Positions 1-8,487 of a stretch of 57,103 bases of DNA are shown here, piece by piece. The DNA is from an uncultured beta proteobacterium (GTDB lineage Bacteria; Pseudomonadota; Gammaproteobacteria; Burkholderiales; Burkholderiaceae_C): positions 1 to 57,103 of the forward strand of contig CAISJH010000429.1 of assembly GCA_903885585.1 (NCBI GenBank), read 5' to 3'. The notes below the pieces were generated by a model. The model saw nothing but the letters and a program-made list of their open reading frames with translations. It ran no database searches and was not told the origin of the DNA. The translations under genes and the position numbers were made by a program. How positions within the stretch are numbered: position 1 is the stretch's first letter; each line of letters starts with the position of its first letter.

Positions 1-24
1 GCGGTCAAGGCCGCTCGGGCGTAC

Positions 25-882
25 GTGCAGTCGGGCAAGCGCGTGGTGGTGGACGTGGACCTGGCGAAGTTCTTCGACCGGGTCAACCACGACATCCTGA
101 TTGACAGGCTCAGAAGACGTATTGCCGATGCTGGAGTAATCCGGCTGGTGCGGGCCTATCTGAACGCCGGGATCATGGATGGCGGGGTGGTGGTGGAGCG
201 AGCTCTGGGCACGCCGCAGGGCGGGCCGCTGAGCCCGCTGTTGGCCAACGTGCTGCTTGACGAGGTGGACCGGGCGTTGGAGGCGCGCGGGCACAGCTTC
301 GCGCGCTACGCTGACGACTGCAACGTCTACGTGGGCAGCATCCAGGCCGGGCAGCGGGTGATGGCCTGGCTCAGGAAGCTCTATGGGGACTTGAGGCTTC
401 AGATCAACGAGGCCAAGAGCGCGGTGGGTGGCGCCTTCGGGCGCAAGTTCCTGGGGTATGAGCTGTGGGTGGCCAAGGGCCGGGAGGTGAAATGTGCGGT
501 GGCCAAGAAGGCGCCGGACAACTTCAAGGTCCGGATCCGGCAGCCCACGCGGCGCTCGGGGGGGCGCAGCATGGAGCAGGTGGTGGAGAAACTTCGGACC
601 TACCTGCTGGGTTGGAAGGCGTACTTCGGGTTGGCGCAAACGCCCCGAGTCTGGCGCGAGCTGGATGAGTGGCTGCGCCACCGCCTGAGGGCCATCCAGC
701 TCAAGCAGTGGAAGCGGCCGGCGACGATCTACCGGGAGCTCAAGGCGCTGGGGGCTACGGAAGATGCAGCCAAGCAAGTGGCAGGCAACTGCCACCGCTG
801 GTGGCGTAACAGCCGTGGAGCCATCAACAGCGTGTTGACCGTTGCATACCTCGACCGGCTGGGCGTGCCACGACTGTCATGA
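25..882 (+). CDS. ltrA: Group II intron reverse transcriptase/maturase (5' end lies outside or at the window edge)
   Basis: VDVDLAKFFDRVNHD, GTPQGGPLSPLLANVLLDEVD, FARYADDCNVYV (RT YADD box), and a C-terminal GII maturase region (LRTYLLGWKAYFGLAQTP..WLRHRLRAIQLKQWKRP). Confidence 0.95.
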   Translation: MQSGKRVVVDVDLAKFFDRVNHDILIDRLRRRIADAGVIRLVRAYLNAGIMDGGVVVERALGTPQGGPLSPLLANVLLDEVDRALEARGHSFARYADDCNVYVGSIQAGQRVMAWLRKLYGDLRLQINEAKSAVGGAFGRKFLGYELWVAKGREVKCAVAKKAPDNFKVRIRQPTRRSGGRSMEQVVEKLRTYLLGWKAYFGLAQTPRVWRELDEWLRHRLRAIQLKQWKRPATIYRELKALGATEDAAKQVAGNCHRWWRNSRGAINSVLTVAYLDRLGVPRLS

Positions 883-894
883 CCTCAAACTCTC

Positions 895-970
895 GAACCG
901 CCCGGTGCGGACCCGCATGCCGGGTGGTGTGGCAGGGGTGCCTCCGATAACGGGGGCCCCCTATGCCGAT
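895..970 (+). mobile_element. Group II intron 3' end (domain V/VI-like RNA structure)
   Basis: GAACCGCCCGGTGCGGACCCGCATGCCGGGTGGTGTGG right after the RT stop folds as a DV-like hairpin with a 2-nt bulge; then GGGGTGCCTCCGATAACGGGGGCCCCCTATGCCGAT, a DVI-like stem ending in AT. Confidence 0.6.
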
Positions 971-1002
971 TTGAAACACTGACACATATACCAAGTGCCC
1001 AT

Positions 1003-1094
1003 CTATAACTTCCGTTATAGTCTGCGATAAAGAATGTATACTATTTTAGTCTGCTTATAAATAGAACTGTTGCACGTTGTTATAACCTTTTATA
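1003..1094. promoter_or_regulatory. Operator/promoter-like region upstream of ssb with inverted and direct repeats
   Basis: Perfect inverted repeat CTATAAC-TTCC-GTTATAG (1003-1020), TATAA-CCTT-TTATA (1081-1094), direct repeat TAGTCTGC at 1018 and 1047; AT-rich. Confidence 0.5.
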
Positions 1095-1162
1095 GTTCGG
1101 GTGTGCCAGTCAGATCGTGGGTCTGATTTCACGGGCACGCAACAACGAAAGAGGTTTTAACT

Positions 1163-1813
1163 ATGTCAAGTGTGAATCGTGTCATTTTGTTGGGCCGACT
1201 AGGCCGTGACGTCGAGCTCCGCACCACTTCGTCAGGTGCTGCTGTCGCCAATGTGAGCCTGGCCACCAGCCGACGCTGGACGGACAAGGCTGGAGAGCGG
1301 GCTGAAGAAACTCAGTGGCACTCCGTCACGTTTTTTGACCGGCTGGCAGAGATAGCCGGGCTATATCTCGCCAAGGGCAGCCTCGTCTACGTTGAAGGTC
1401 GGCTCAAGACGCGGACATTCACCGACAAGGAGGGTGTAGAGCGGTCGGCCACTGACATCGTGGCCGAGCAGATGCAACTCGTCGGCGGGCGTCCCGAAGC
1501 AGACGGTGCCCCCAACTCGGACGTGCAGCATCAGCGCTCGGCGCCTGCACAGCAGCGCTCGGCGCCTGCACAGCAGCGCTCCACCCCGTCACGCTCGACA
1601 GGCCCCGCCAGTGCCCCCCAGCGGGGGGCGGCTGCGGCTGCGCCAGTGCAAGGCGGGCGCAGCGCCGCGAGGCGTCCCGTTCCGGCCGGTGACTTCGACG
1701 ATGACGATGTGCCCTTTGCGCGCAGCGCCGTGTTGCCTCTGGCCGAAGAGGTCAGCAACGCCCGCCACGCAGATCAGTCCGGCGCCTCGAAGCGCTCGCG
1801 CCACGCGCGCTGA
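1163..1813 (+). CDS. ssb: Single-stranded DNA-binding protein (SSB)
   Basis: MSSVNRVILLGRLGRDVELR...WHSVTFFDRLAEIAGLYLAKGSLVYVEGRLKTRTFTDKEGVERSATDIVAEQMQLVG; acidic DFDDDDVPF motif. Confidence 0.95.
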   Translation: MSSVNRVILLGRLGRDVELRTTSSGAAVANVSLATSRRWTDKAGERAEETQWHSVTFFDRLAEIAGLYLAKGSLVYVEGRLKTRTFTDKEGVERSATDIVAEQMQLVGGRPEADGAPNSDVQHQRSAPAQQRSAPAQQRSTPSRSTGPASAPQRGAAAAAPVQGGRSAARRPVPAGDFDDDDVPFARSAVLPLAEEVSNARHADQSGASKRSRHAR

Positions 1814-1908
1814 ACCTCGCTTGTCCCAACGCTTGCCGCCGCGCATCAGGCCCTAAAGCCTACGCGGCGGCATCCACCGCACTTTCCGCCCTTCCACACA
1901 CACACACC

Positions 1909-2508
1909 ATGACCGATTCACAAAACCCCCCAACAAACCAGGCCGTAGCGATCACAACCCCCGTGGCCGACACACCCGCGGCCTACTTTGAGGCTGTCAC
2001 CCCTGCAGCCTTGGATAGCTCCAGCATCCTCGCCGCCAACCGCGACGCCTGCCTGGCTGCGATGGCGCACATCGGAGCCCAGTTCGCCAGCGTCGAGTAC
2101 GCTGGTTCTGGCGACAGCGGCGACGGCTTCGAGGTGTTTGTATCCGCCGATGTTGATAGGCGGCAGCGATTAGCTAAACCACTTCTCAGATCAAAAGTTG
2201 GGATGCTCTTCGCATTGCAGCGGTGGGAAGAAGGCAATCCTTTTGGTCGTCTGGTCGTCTATGGCACTGAGCTCAAGCGTATGGCTCTTCAAGAAGCGCT
2301 CGAATCGCTTTGCGACCAGGCGATCGACCACTTCGGGCACGCAGGCTTCGAGAACAACGATGGCGGTCGGGGCGTAATGTCCCTCAGTTCGAGCGAAGGT
2401 CTCACGCTGGAGCACAGCGATTACTACACCGACTCCAACGACTACATCCATACCCTGGCTGGTGCGGAAGGTGTGCCCGAAGGCCCGGCCGAGGCTGTCG
2501 CGGCATGA
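1909..2508 (+). CDS. Hypothetical protein
   Basis: Long ORF in the ssb operon; overlaps the next gene by ATGA. Confidence 0.7.
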   Translation: MTDSQNPPTNQAVAITTPVADTPAAYFEAVTPAALDSSSILAANRDACLAAMAHIGAQFASVEYAGSGDSGDGFEVFVSADVDRRQRLAKPLLRSKVGMLFALQRWEEGNPFGRLVVYGTELKRMALQEALESLCDQAIDHFGHAGFENNDGGRGVMSLSSSEGLTLEHSDYYTDSNDYIHTLAGAEGVPEGPAEAVAA

Positions 2509-3305
2509 AGGTTCAAACTTCCCTGGCGTGCTACCCCGGCAAGCCGGTGCTTGATGCTGCCGCGATGGCTGCTGCAGAGGCTTCAGCGGGCACGCTCACC
2601 GAGCCTGGTCTGGGTGAGTTGGGCTTGCAAGAGGTGCAGTTGGTGCCGCAGAGCCTGGGTATGCTGGATGAGGCGACCGCTGACGCCGTTCAAGCCTTGC
2701 TGCCTCATTCACGGCTGCGCTTGCACGCCAATGTGCGGCTCTTGGAGCGGCACCGGTTTTGCGACCTGGCGCGCTTTTCACGCGACTTCGATTGGTGGGT
2801 GAGGGCTGCGCGGATGAGCCGCCACCTCGGCTGCGCGTTCTGGAGTGCACACAGCGGAGCTCGCGCGGACTGCAGCATGGCCCAGCTCCTGGATAACGCG
2901 CGGCGGGCCAACGATCTGATGGGCGGAGCGTGTCGTGTCGCCGTCGAAGGCCAGTACCCCACCCACGGCGATCGGCTCCTGGTGAGCCATTGGGCCGAAT
3001 ACGAGGAACTGCTGGCGGCCCAAGACGTCGAGTTCGCAGTTGATCTGTCGCATCTGAACATCGTGGTTCGCCACCACGGCAGCCAAGACGACCTGGTTCT
3101 GGAGATGCTGCGATCCCCCAGGTGCGCCGAGGTGCACCTGTCGGCCAACGACGGTCAATGGGACGCTCACCGAACAGTGGCTTCTCAGGATGTGTGGTGG
3201 ATGCCGATGCTGTCTGAAATCCATCACCGTGCGGTCGTCTTCAGCGAGGGGAACCGGCTGCGACCTTCTCCATCGCACCCGAGCCCAACCGACCAGCACC
3301 ATTGA
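2505..3305 (+). CDS. TIM-barrel metal-dependent protein (xylose isomerase-like / DUF692-like)
   Basis: ATG at 2505 overlaps the upstream stop; VAVEGQYPT, FAVDLSHLNIV, EVHLSANDGQWDAH, VVFSEGNRL match the E...D..H...H.S..D.H...E metal-ligand pattern. Confidence 0.6.
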   Translation: MKVQTSLACYPGKPVLDAAAMAAAEASAGTLTEPGLGELGLQEVQLVPQSLGMLDEATADAVQALLPHSRLRLHANVRLLERHRFCDLARFSRDFDWWVRAARMSRHLGCAFWSAHSGARADCSMAQLLDNARRANDLMGGACRVAVEGQYPTHGDRLLVSHWAEYEELLAAQDVEFAVDLSHLNIVVRHHGSQDDLVLEMLRSPRCAEVHLSANDGQWDAHRTVASQDVWWMPMLSEIHHRAVVFSEGNRLRPSPSHPSPTDQHH

Positions 3306-3340
3306 AACGCCAACCAGTTAGCCCGTAAACGAGGAGAGTC

Positions 3341-3901
3341 ATGTCCCTGACACTTGAATGCCCGACGCAAACCTGTTCCTGGCTGGATCGCCTGGAAACC
3401 TCGGTCTCTGAAGAACTGCTGCCCAGCGCTGGCGCGACCGCTGCCAGAGCGCTGATCCTGCGCGTTGATGCCATTCGAGATGCTCTCGCGCAAGCCGAGG
3501 CGGGCGCCATCTTGCGCCAGTTGGCAGAGCGTTTCCCCGATGTTCGGGGCCTCCTGACTCTTGAATCGAGTGATGAGTACAACGACCAGGGCGGGACCTA
3601 TCGGGTCGTTAATGTGCGGTTCGAGCCGGATGAGGCCGCTGACAGCGCCGATGGCTGCGCCGACATCGGCAACGACATCGAGTGCTGGCTGGAAGACCAA
3701 GGTGTGGGCCACGATCTGTACGAGGCCGCAGCATCCGCTCTAGGAGTCCACGTGGATGATCAGGACTGTCTGTCGCTGATGATCGACCCGAAACTTTCCG
3801 CCAGGTCCGATCTTTCGGCGCGGCAACTCTTCGTCGCATACTGCCAGATGGGCAGGCAGACAGTGATGGCCAAGCGCGAGAGCAACGCATGTTCCAGATG
3901 A
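3341..3901 (+). CDS. Hypothetical protein
   Basis: ORF preceded by GAGGAGAG RBS; co-directional with the ssb operon. Confidence 0.65.
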   Translation: MSLTLECPTQTCSWLDRLETSVSEELLPSAGATAARALILRVDAIRDALAQAEAGAILRQLAERFPDVRGLLTLESSDEYNDQGGTYRVVNVRFEPDEAADSADGCADIGNDIECWLEDQGVGHDLYEAAASALGVHVDDQDCLSLMIDPKLSARSDLSARQLFVAYCQMGRQTVMAKRESNACSR

Positions 3902-4401
3902 CCGATGCAGACGGCTTCGAGCCGGAGAGCAACCAGCACGACCTGGTTGTTTTAGCGATTTCGCGCCGCGAGGTCGAGACGGGACATTGGGCAAGCGCTC
4001 TGGAGCGCTTGCTGAAGATCACGGACAACCACACGTCAGCACGCAGCATTCAGGGGCGGCTGCTCGTGATGTTTCAGGGTTACGACGCCGATCGTCGCAG
4101 CCTTGCAGAGATCGCAGAGGTGCGCGCCTACATGCGCGGGCTCACCGCCGCTTGGCCCTTCTGGATCACCTTCTTGCTCCCAGACCCCGAAGCTGTCGGT
4201 CCTGTCTTGAGTCTGCTGGTCGATCTGCGCAGGCTCCACCAAGACGGGCTGTTCGAGGCTGACCTTGAGCAGGCACAGGAGGTCGTCACTCGCCTGGTGG
4301 CCGCGCACCGCGAGATTTGCGGTGTGCTGAATCTTCCGGGCGGGCCAAGGATCGAGCAGCGATTCCTTGCCGTGTGCGGCGAACTGGGCTTCTCGAACTA
4401 A
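3889..4401 (+). CDS. Hypothetical protein
   Basis: 13-bp overlap with the upstream ORF; operon-like. Confidence 0.6.
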   Translation: MFQMTDADGFEPESNQHDLVVLAISRREVETGHWASALERLLKITDNHTSARSIQGRLLVMFQGYDADRRSLAEIAEVRAYMRGLTAAWPFWITFLLPDPEAVGPVLSLLVDLRRLHQDGLFEADLEQAQEVVTRLVAAHREICGVLNLPGGPRIEQRFLAVCGELGFSN

Positions 4402-4441
4402 GAGGTACGGGGGTCGCCGCCCCCGATTCCTGCTTCGTTCA

Positions 4442-5074
4442 TCACCGAATCGAGAACAGCCTTCCGTAACCGACGTGCGTAAGGCCACCCACCGCAAGTT
4501 CGCCCTGAATTCGCCAGGCCGTGCGCAGCACCATGTCCTTGCGAGCGAGGGCGTGAGCGTTCCCGCCTCCCTGCAATCGAATGGGCCTCGCATGTCCGTC
4601 GTCCACGATCTCCAGACATAGCGAGTCGGTGGCGATCTGAACGCCAAAGACCGCAAGCCGCTGCGCGATCTGCCTGGCGAAACGGTCCTCCAACTGCTTG
4701 CGTTCCTGGCCCCCCAGCCCGTCTGCGTCCATGCCTCGCCAAGCCTCGCCAGCCCTGGATATCACACCCATCGACACCCGGTAGGTTGTCGGCGGCGCGG
4801 TGCAGGCACAGACAGACGAGCTGATCAGATTTGGCGGACCCAGTTGTCCCAGCTCTGCATCCTCACTCAGCGACTTGAGATTGGCGCGTAGCCACTGACT
4901 GGCCTCCGGGTCTGTGCTGATGATTCGCAGCGAATGAGTCCCGCGACTCACGCTGAGCGCGCTCCAGGGAGCGTCCGCATGGGCGCGCACGAGGTGCTCG
5001 CGCCACAGCCACGCGCTGCCGCCGCCGGTTGAGCCGAGGGGCGAAGACCACTTAACGACGACTTGCGCCAACAT
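4442..5074 (-). CDS. Hypothetical protein with a Gly-rich C-terminus weakly resembling RAMP/Cas6
   Basis: ORF convergent to the ssb operon; C-terminus AWRIQGELAVGGLTHVGYGRLFSIR. Confidence 0.55.
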   Translation of the reverse strand: MLAQVVVKWSSPLGSTGGGSAWLWREHLVRAHADAPWSALSVSRGTHSLRIISTDPEASQWLRANLKSLSEDAELGQLGPPNLISSSVCACTAPPTTYRVSMGVISRAGEAWRGMDADGLGGQERKQLEDRFARQIAQRLAVFGVQIATDSLCLEIVDDGHARPIRLQGGGNAHALARKDMVLRTAWRIQGELAVGGLTHVGYGRLFSIR

Positions 5075-5227
5075 TGCGTGAGTGTATAACCACCGCCGGC
5101 TATAAGTAGTTATTCCTCTATATTGAGTTATCGTGACGGCCTCACATTTTGCAACTTTGTGTGCTCGCGCAACGCCTTTCAGTCACAAGTCTGGATGGTC
5201 CCGGCTTGAACTTCAGAGGAACCAAAA

Positions 5228-6082
5228 ATGCAATCTCCTTCTCTTTCTTCTTCTCTGCGCCAACTGGTGCTGGCGGTGGGACTTGTGGCCGTGGCGGCGA
5301 TCATGCCGGCGCTGGCGCAGTCCTCCGAGTCGGCTCAGCCCTCCGAGTCGGCTCAGCCTACGATCGCCAACGCGGCCAAGCCGACGCGGCTGACGCTCGA
5401 CGAGACACGGATCGGTGCTTCTGCGCCGGTGCGCCTCGATCAGAGCATGGGGCCCGTTTGGGTCGAGTTCGAGGGCTCTTCGAGCCTCACCGCGCGTCTG
5501 CGCGAGGCCTTCGAGCGGCAGCAAATCGTCTTGGCCGCAACCAAGACCGAAGCACGATCTCTGCTGATCGTGGCAGGTGAGATCGAGCTGCGGGGAGGCC
5601 CTGTGCACCACCGCGGCACCCGCCTGAAACTCAAGGACGGCGCAACTGCTAGCACAGCCGGTGTCTCCGGCGCCCAAGCCTGGCAGCTCGGCGTCAACGC
5701 CTTGGGCGCTGTGGCTTTCCCGTCAGCTTGGTCGGTTGCTGACCTGTTGGCTGGTCTCGGTCACGCGGCCGGCGTCGGTGGATGGTTCAACAAGGTCGTT
5801 GCGGGCGACCCGCGTGGAGTCTGTTTCGGCAAAGCTTGCGAGACGTGGAACTCGGTGCGCCAGACCGTGACCTTGAAGGGCAAGCTCGTCGCGCCTGGGG
5901 CTGCGGACGTGTTCGTTGGAGCCGTTGCCACGGCTCACAGCGAGATCGTGGATCCGGACCACCTCGTGGCCATGGCCAGTCTGGCGATGCTGCAGTCCCT
6001 TGGCGACCAGGAGGCCCTCGGCTTTTTTGAGCGGCACGGCCGCAGCGCGCGTCCAGTTGCCCAAGCGCTGGCGCAAAAGTGA
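5228..6082 (+). CDS. Secreted hypothetical protein
   Basis: Signal peptide LVLAVGLVAVAAIMPALAQ; SAQPSESAQP mini-repeat; followed by a terminator. Confidence 0.75.
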   Translation: MQSPSLSSSLRQLVLAVGLVAVAAIMPALAQSSESAQPSESAQPTIANAAKPTRLTLDETRIGASAPVRLDQSMGPVWVEFEGSSSLTARLREAFERQQIVLAATKTEARSLLIVAGEIELRGGPVHHRGTRLKLKDGATASTAGVSGAQAWQLGVNALGAVAFPSAWSVADLLAGLGHAAGVGGWFNKVVAGDPRGVCFGKACETWNSVRQTVTLKGKLVAPGAADVFVGAVATAHSEIVDPDHLVAMASLAMLQSLGDQEALGFFERHGRSARPVAQALAQK

Positions 6083-6098
6083 AGTTGTGCACCCACCA

Positions 6099-6136
6099 GG
6101 CCCGCCGTCGGTTTCATCCGCGGCGGGCCTTCTTGT
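6099..6136 (+). terminator. Rho-independent terminator
   Basis: GGCCCGCCG-tcggtttcatccg-CGGCGGGCC followed by TTCTTGTT. Confidence 0.65.
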
Positions 6137-6276
6137 TGCGCGACAACATAAGAAACTTGCTTGCGTGTGCTGCGTATTATGACGACGACTCCTTTAAGAT
6201 TGCTTCGCCTGGCCGACTTTGACATTGTTTGAGCGGCTGGACGTTCTTCAGTCCCTTCAACCGCGAGGTAAACCTC

Positions 6277-6876
6277 ATGCTTACTCAAGACGCATCCAAC
6301 GCCAGCCAGCGTTATGTCGCTACGCAATCTGTAACACTACAACGCAAGCCGGGCCGTCAGCGTGGTCTGACCATGGTCGAGTTGTCCGTCGTGCTCGTGA
6401 TCGCGGCACTGCTGATCGCGGCCGTCTTCACCGCGCTGCGCGCGAACCAGCGCCGCGTCGAAGTCCAGAACAACCAGAACCAGATTACTCAGATCGCCTC
6501 AGATCTGCAGGGCAAGTTCGGTCGGACTGGCCAGTACGCCAACACCACGCTGGCTCTAGCGATCCAGTCGCGAGCCATTCCCGAAGAGCTGCGCATCGGC
6601 ACCGGCACCACCGCCCAGAACGGCTACGGCGGGCTGATCGCCTTGGCCGCGGCGACCTGCACAGTGGCCAACGACTGCATGAACCTGACCTGGGCGCAGG
6701 TGCCGCAGAGTCAGTGCATGGACCTCGTGATCGGAACCCAAAACGTGGCGCGGCGCATTCAGGTGAACGCGGTGGACGTGAAGGCCCTGGACGGCACGCT
6801 GAACCTTGCAAACCTGGCCACGAACTGCGAAGCAGCAGGTGTGGTGCCGATCATCTACAGCGTCGGGCGCGGTTGA
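6277..6876 (+). CDS. pilS: Type IV prepilin, PilS-like (copy 1)
   Basis: RQRGLTMVELSVVLVIAALLIAAVF class III signal with E5; GAGG RBS upstream of ATG 6277. Confidence 0.85.
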   Translation: MLTQDASNASQRYVATQSVTLQRKPGRQRGLTMVELSVVLVIAALLIAAVFTALRANQRRVEVQNNQNQITQIASDLQGKFGRTGQYANTTLALAIQSRAIPEELRIGTGTTAQNGYGGLIALAAATCTVANDCMNLTWAQVPQSQCMDLVIGTQNVARRIQVNAVDVKALDGTLNLANLATNCEAAGVVPIIYSVGRG

Positions 6877-6921
6877 GTCTTCAGGCTCATGTCCCGCAGT
6901 CTGAGAGAGGAGTCTGACCCG

Positions 6922-7470
6922 ATGTCATATCTAAATTCGCAAAGAAGGCGGCGGCAACGCGGCCTGACGATGGTCGAGCTCAGCGTCGTGCTCGTCATTG
7001 CGGCTCTCTTGATCGCTGCTGTCTTCACAGGCTTGCGGGGCAACCAGCGTCGTGCGGAGTTGCAGCACAACGCAACCCTCATCACGCAGATCGCATCCGC
7101 GCTGCGTGCCCAGTTTGGTCGCACCGGGCAGTACGCCAACACCACCCTGGCGCTGGCGGTCCAGTCCCGAGCGATCCCTGAGGAGCTGCGCATCGGCACC
7201 GGCACCACCGCCCAAAACGGGTACGGCGGAACGCTGGCCTTGGCGCCAGCGACGTGCGCGGTGGTCAACGATTGTCTCGACTTGACCTGGCCACGCGTAC
7301 CCCAAGCCCAGTGCATGGACCTGGTGATCTCCACACAAAGCGTGGCGCGGCGCATCCAGGTCAACGCCGTTGACGTGAAGGCCCTGGACGGGACGCTCAA
7401 CTTGGCCAACCTCGCAACCAATTGCGAGGCCGTCGGAGCGCCCGCCGTGATCTATTCCATCGGGCGCTGA
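6922..7470 (+). CDS. pilS: Type IV prepilin, PilS-like (copy 2, tandem paralogue)
   Basis: RRQRGLTMVELSVVLVIAALLIAAVF; shares RAIPEELRIGTGTTAQNGYGG and ARRIQVNAVDVKALDGTLNLANLATNCEA with copy 1. Confidence 0.85.
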   Translation: MSYLNSQRRRRQRGLTMVELSVVLVIAALLIAAVFTGLRGNQRRAELQHNATLITQIASALRAQFGRTGQYANTTLALAVQSRAIPEELRIGTGTTAQNGYGGTLALAPATCAVVNDCLDLTWPRVPQAQCMDLVISTQSVARRIQVNAVDVKALDGTLNLANLATNCEAVGAPAVIYSIGR

Positions 7471-7473
7471 GAC

Positions 7474-7962
7474 ATGGTGTGCGCGGCCGCCGTCGTTGTA
7501 AGGGTGCTTCGCCGCGCACGGCGCCGCTTACGCCACTTCCTTGTGCTGGTGCTTGCACTGTCCAGCCTCGCGCTGAGTGCTCAGCCTGCGCAGGACAGTG
7601 CCGCGCCCACAGCCGGCACTCTTCCGCTGGTTTTTCGCTCTGCGGCCGAACGTCCTGCGCCGCCGCTTCCGGTGGAGCCCTTCGTGCCGGCGTCGTGGTC
7701 CTTCGATCAAGGCGCCCGGCTTCGCCCGACGCTGCAGCGTTGGGCCAGAGCCGCTGGCTGGCAACTCTTGTGGCGCGTCGATGGCGACGTCGAGCTGCAG
7801 GTCGCTGCCAAGTGGAGCGGGACTTTTCCCGGCGCAGTGCGCAGCCTCGTTGCTGCGCTACCCCCCGGGATTGGCTTGAAGGTCGAGCTGAACACCGGAA
7901 TCACACCACCGCTGCTCGTCGTGGACCGGCAAGCCTCCCCCGCTACCCAAACACCTCAGTAG
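7474..7962 (+). CDS. pilL: TcpQ-domain type IVB pilus biogenesis protein (PilL-like)
   Basis: Signal/TM region then SWSFDQGARLRPTLQRWARAAGWQLLWRVDGDVELQVAAKWSGTFPGAVRSLVAAL. Confidence 0.7.
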   Translation: MVCAAAVVVRVLRRARRRLRHFLVLVLALSSLALSAQPAQDSAAPTAGTLPLVFRSAAERPAPPLPVEPFVPASWSFDQGARLRPTLQRWARAAGWQLLWRVDGDVELQVAAKWSGTFPGAVRSLVAALPPGIGLKVELNTGITPPLLVVDRQASPATQTPQ

Positions 7963-7972
7963 GACGTGCCTG

Positions 7973-8476
7973 ATGCCGCACTCGTTCTCCATCCGCACAT
8001 CCACGCTGGCGCTGGCGCTGGCTTGTACGGCACAGCTTGCTGCGGCCCAGCGGTTTGTGCCTTCCGGGCCCGCTGGAGCCGTAGTCGAAAGACCCACGGT
8101 GGCTGAGTCCACAGCGGTTCAGCTTCCGGCTCGCTTGATTGGCACCGCTGAACCAGCGGCCACAGCCGCCACAGCCGCCGCAGTACCGATGCGCGCCTAC
8201 GAGGTGCATGTGGCTGATGTTCGCCTGGTGGCTTCCATGCAGCGGTGGGCTGCCATGGATGGTGTGCGTCTGCGGTGGGACGCTGATAAGCACGTCCTGA
8301 TCACCGCCCCCATGACGTTCCGGGCGCGCAGCGCGTTCGACGCGATTGCGCAAGTGCTCTCCACATCGGGTATCCGCAACGGCTCGTTTCCGCTGGAAGT
8401 GTGCGAGTACCCGAACCAGCCCGCCCTGCTGCGCATCACGCGTCAGGGCGAGCAAGCCAAAGACTGCCCACAGTGA
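7973..8476 (+). CDS. Second TcpQ-like secreted protein
   Basis: Signal peptide; RLVASMQRWAAMDGVRLRWDADKHVLITAPMTFRARSAFDAIAQVLS. Confidence 0.6.
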   Translation: MPHSFSIRTSTLALALACTAQLAAAQRFVPSGPAGAVVERPTVAESTAVQLPARLIGTAEPAATAATAAAVPMRAYEVHVADVRLVASMQRWAAMDGVRLRWDADKHVLITAPMTFRARSAFDAIAQVLSTSGIRNGSFPLEVCEYPNQPALLRITRQGEQAKDCPQ

Positions 8477-8487
8477 AGGCGCACATC

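Noticed and set aside
25-882. Diversity-generating retroelement RT
   Set aside because: The RT has a group II maturase/X domain and an intron-type 3' RNA end; no TR/VR pair seen near it.
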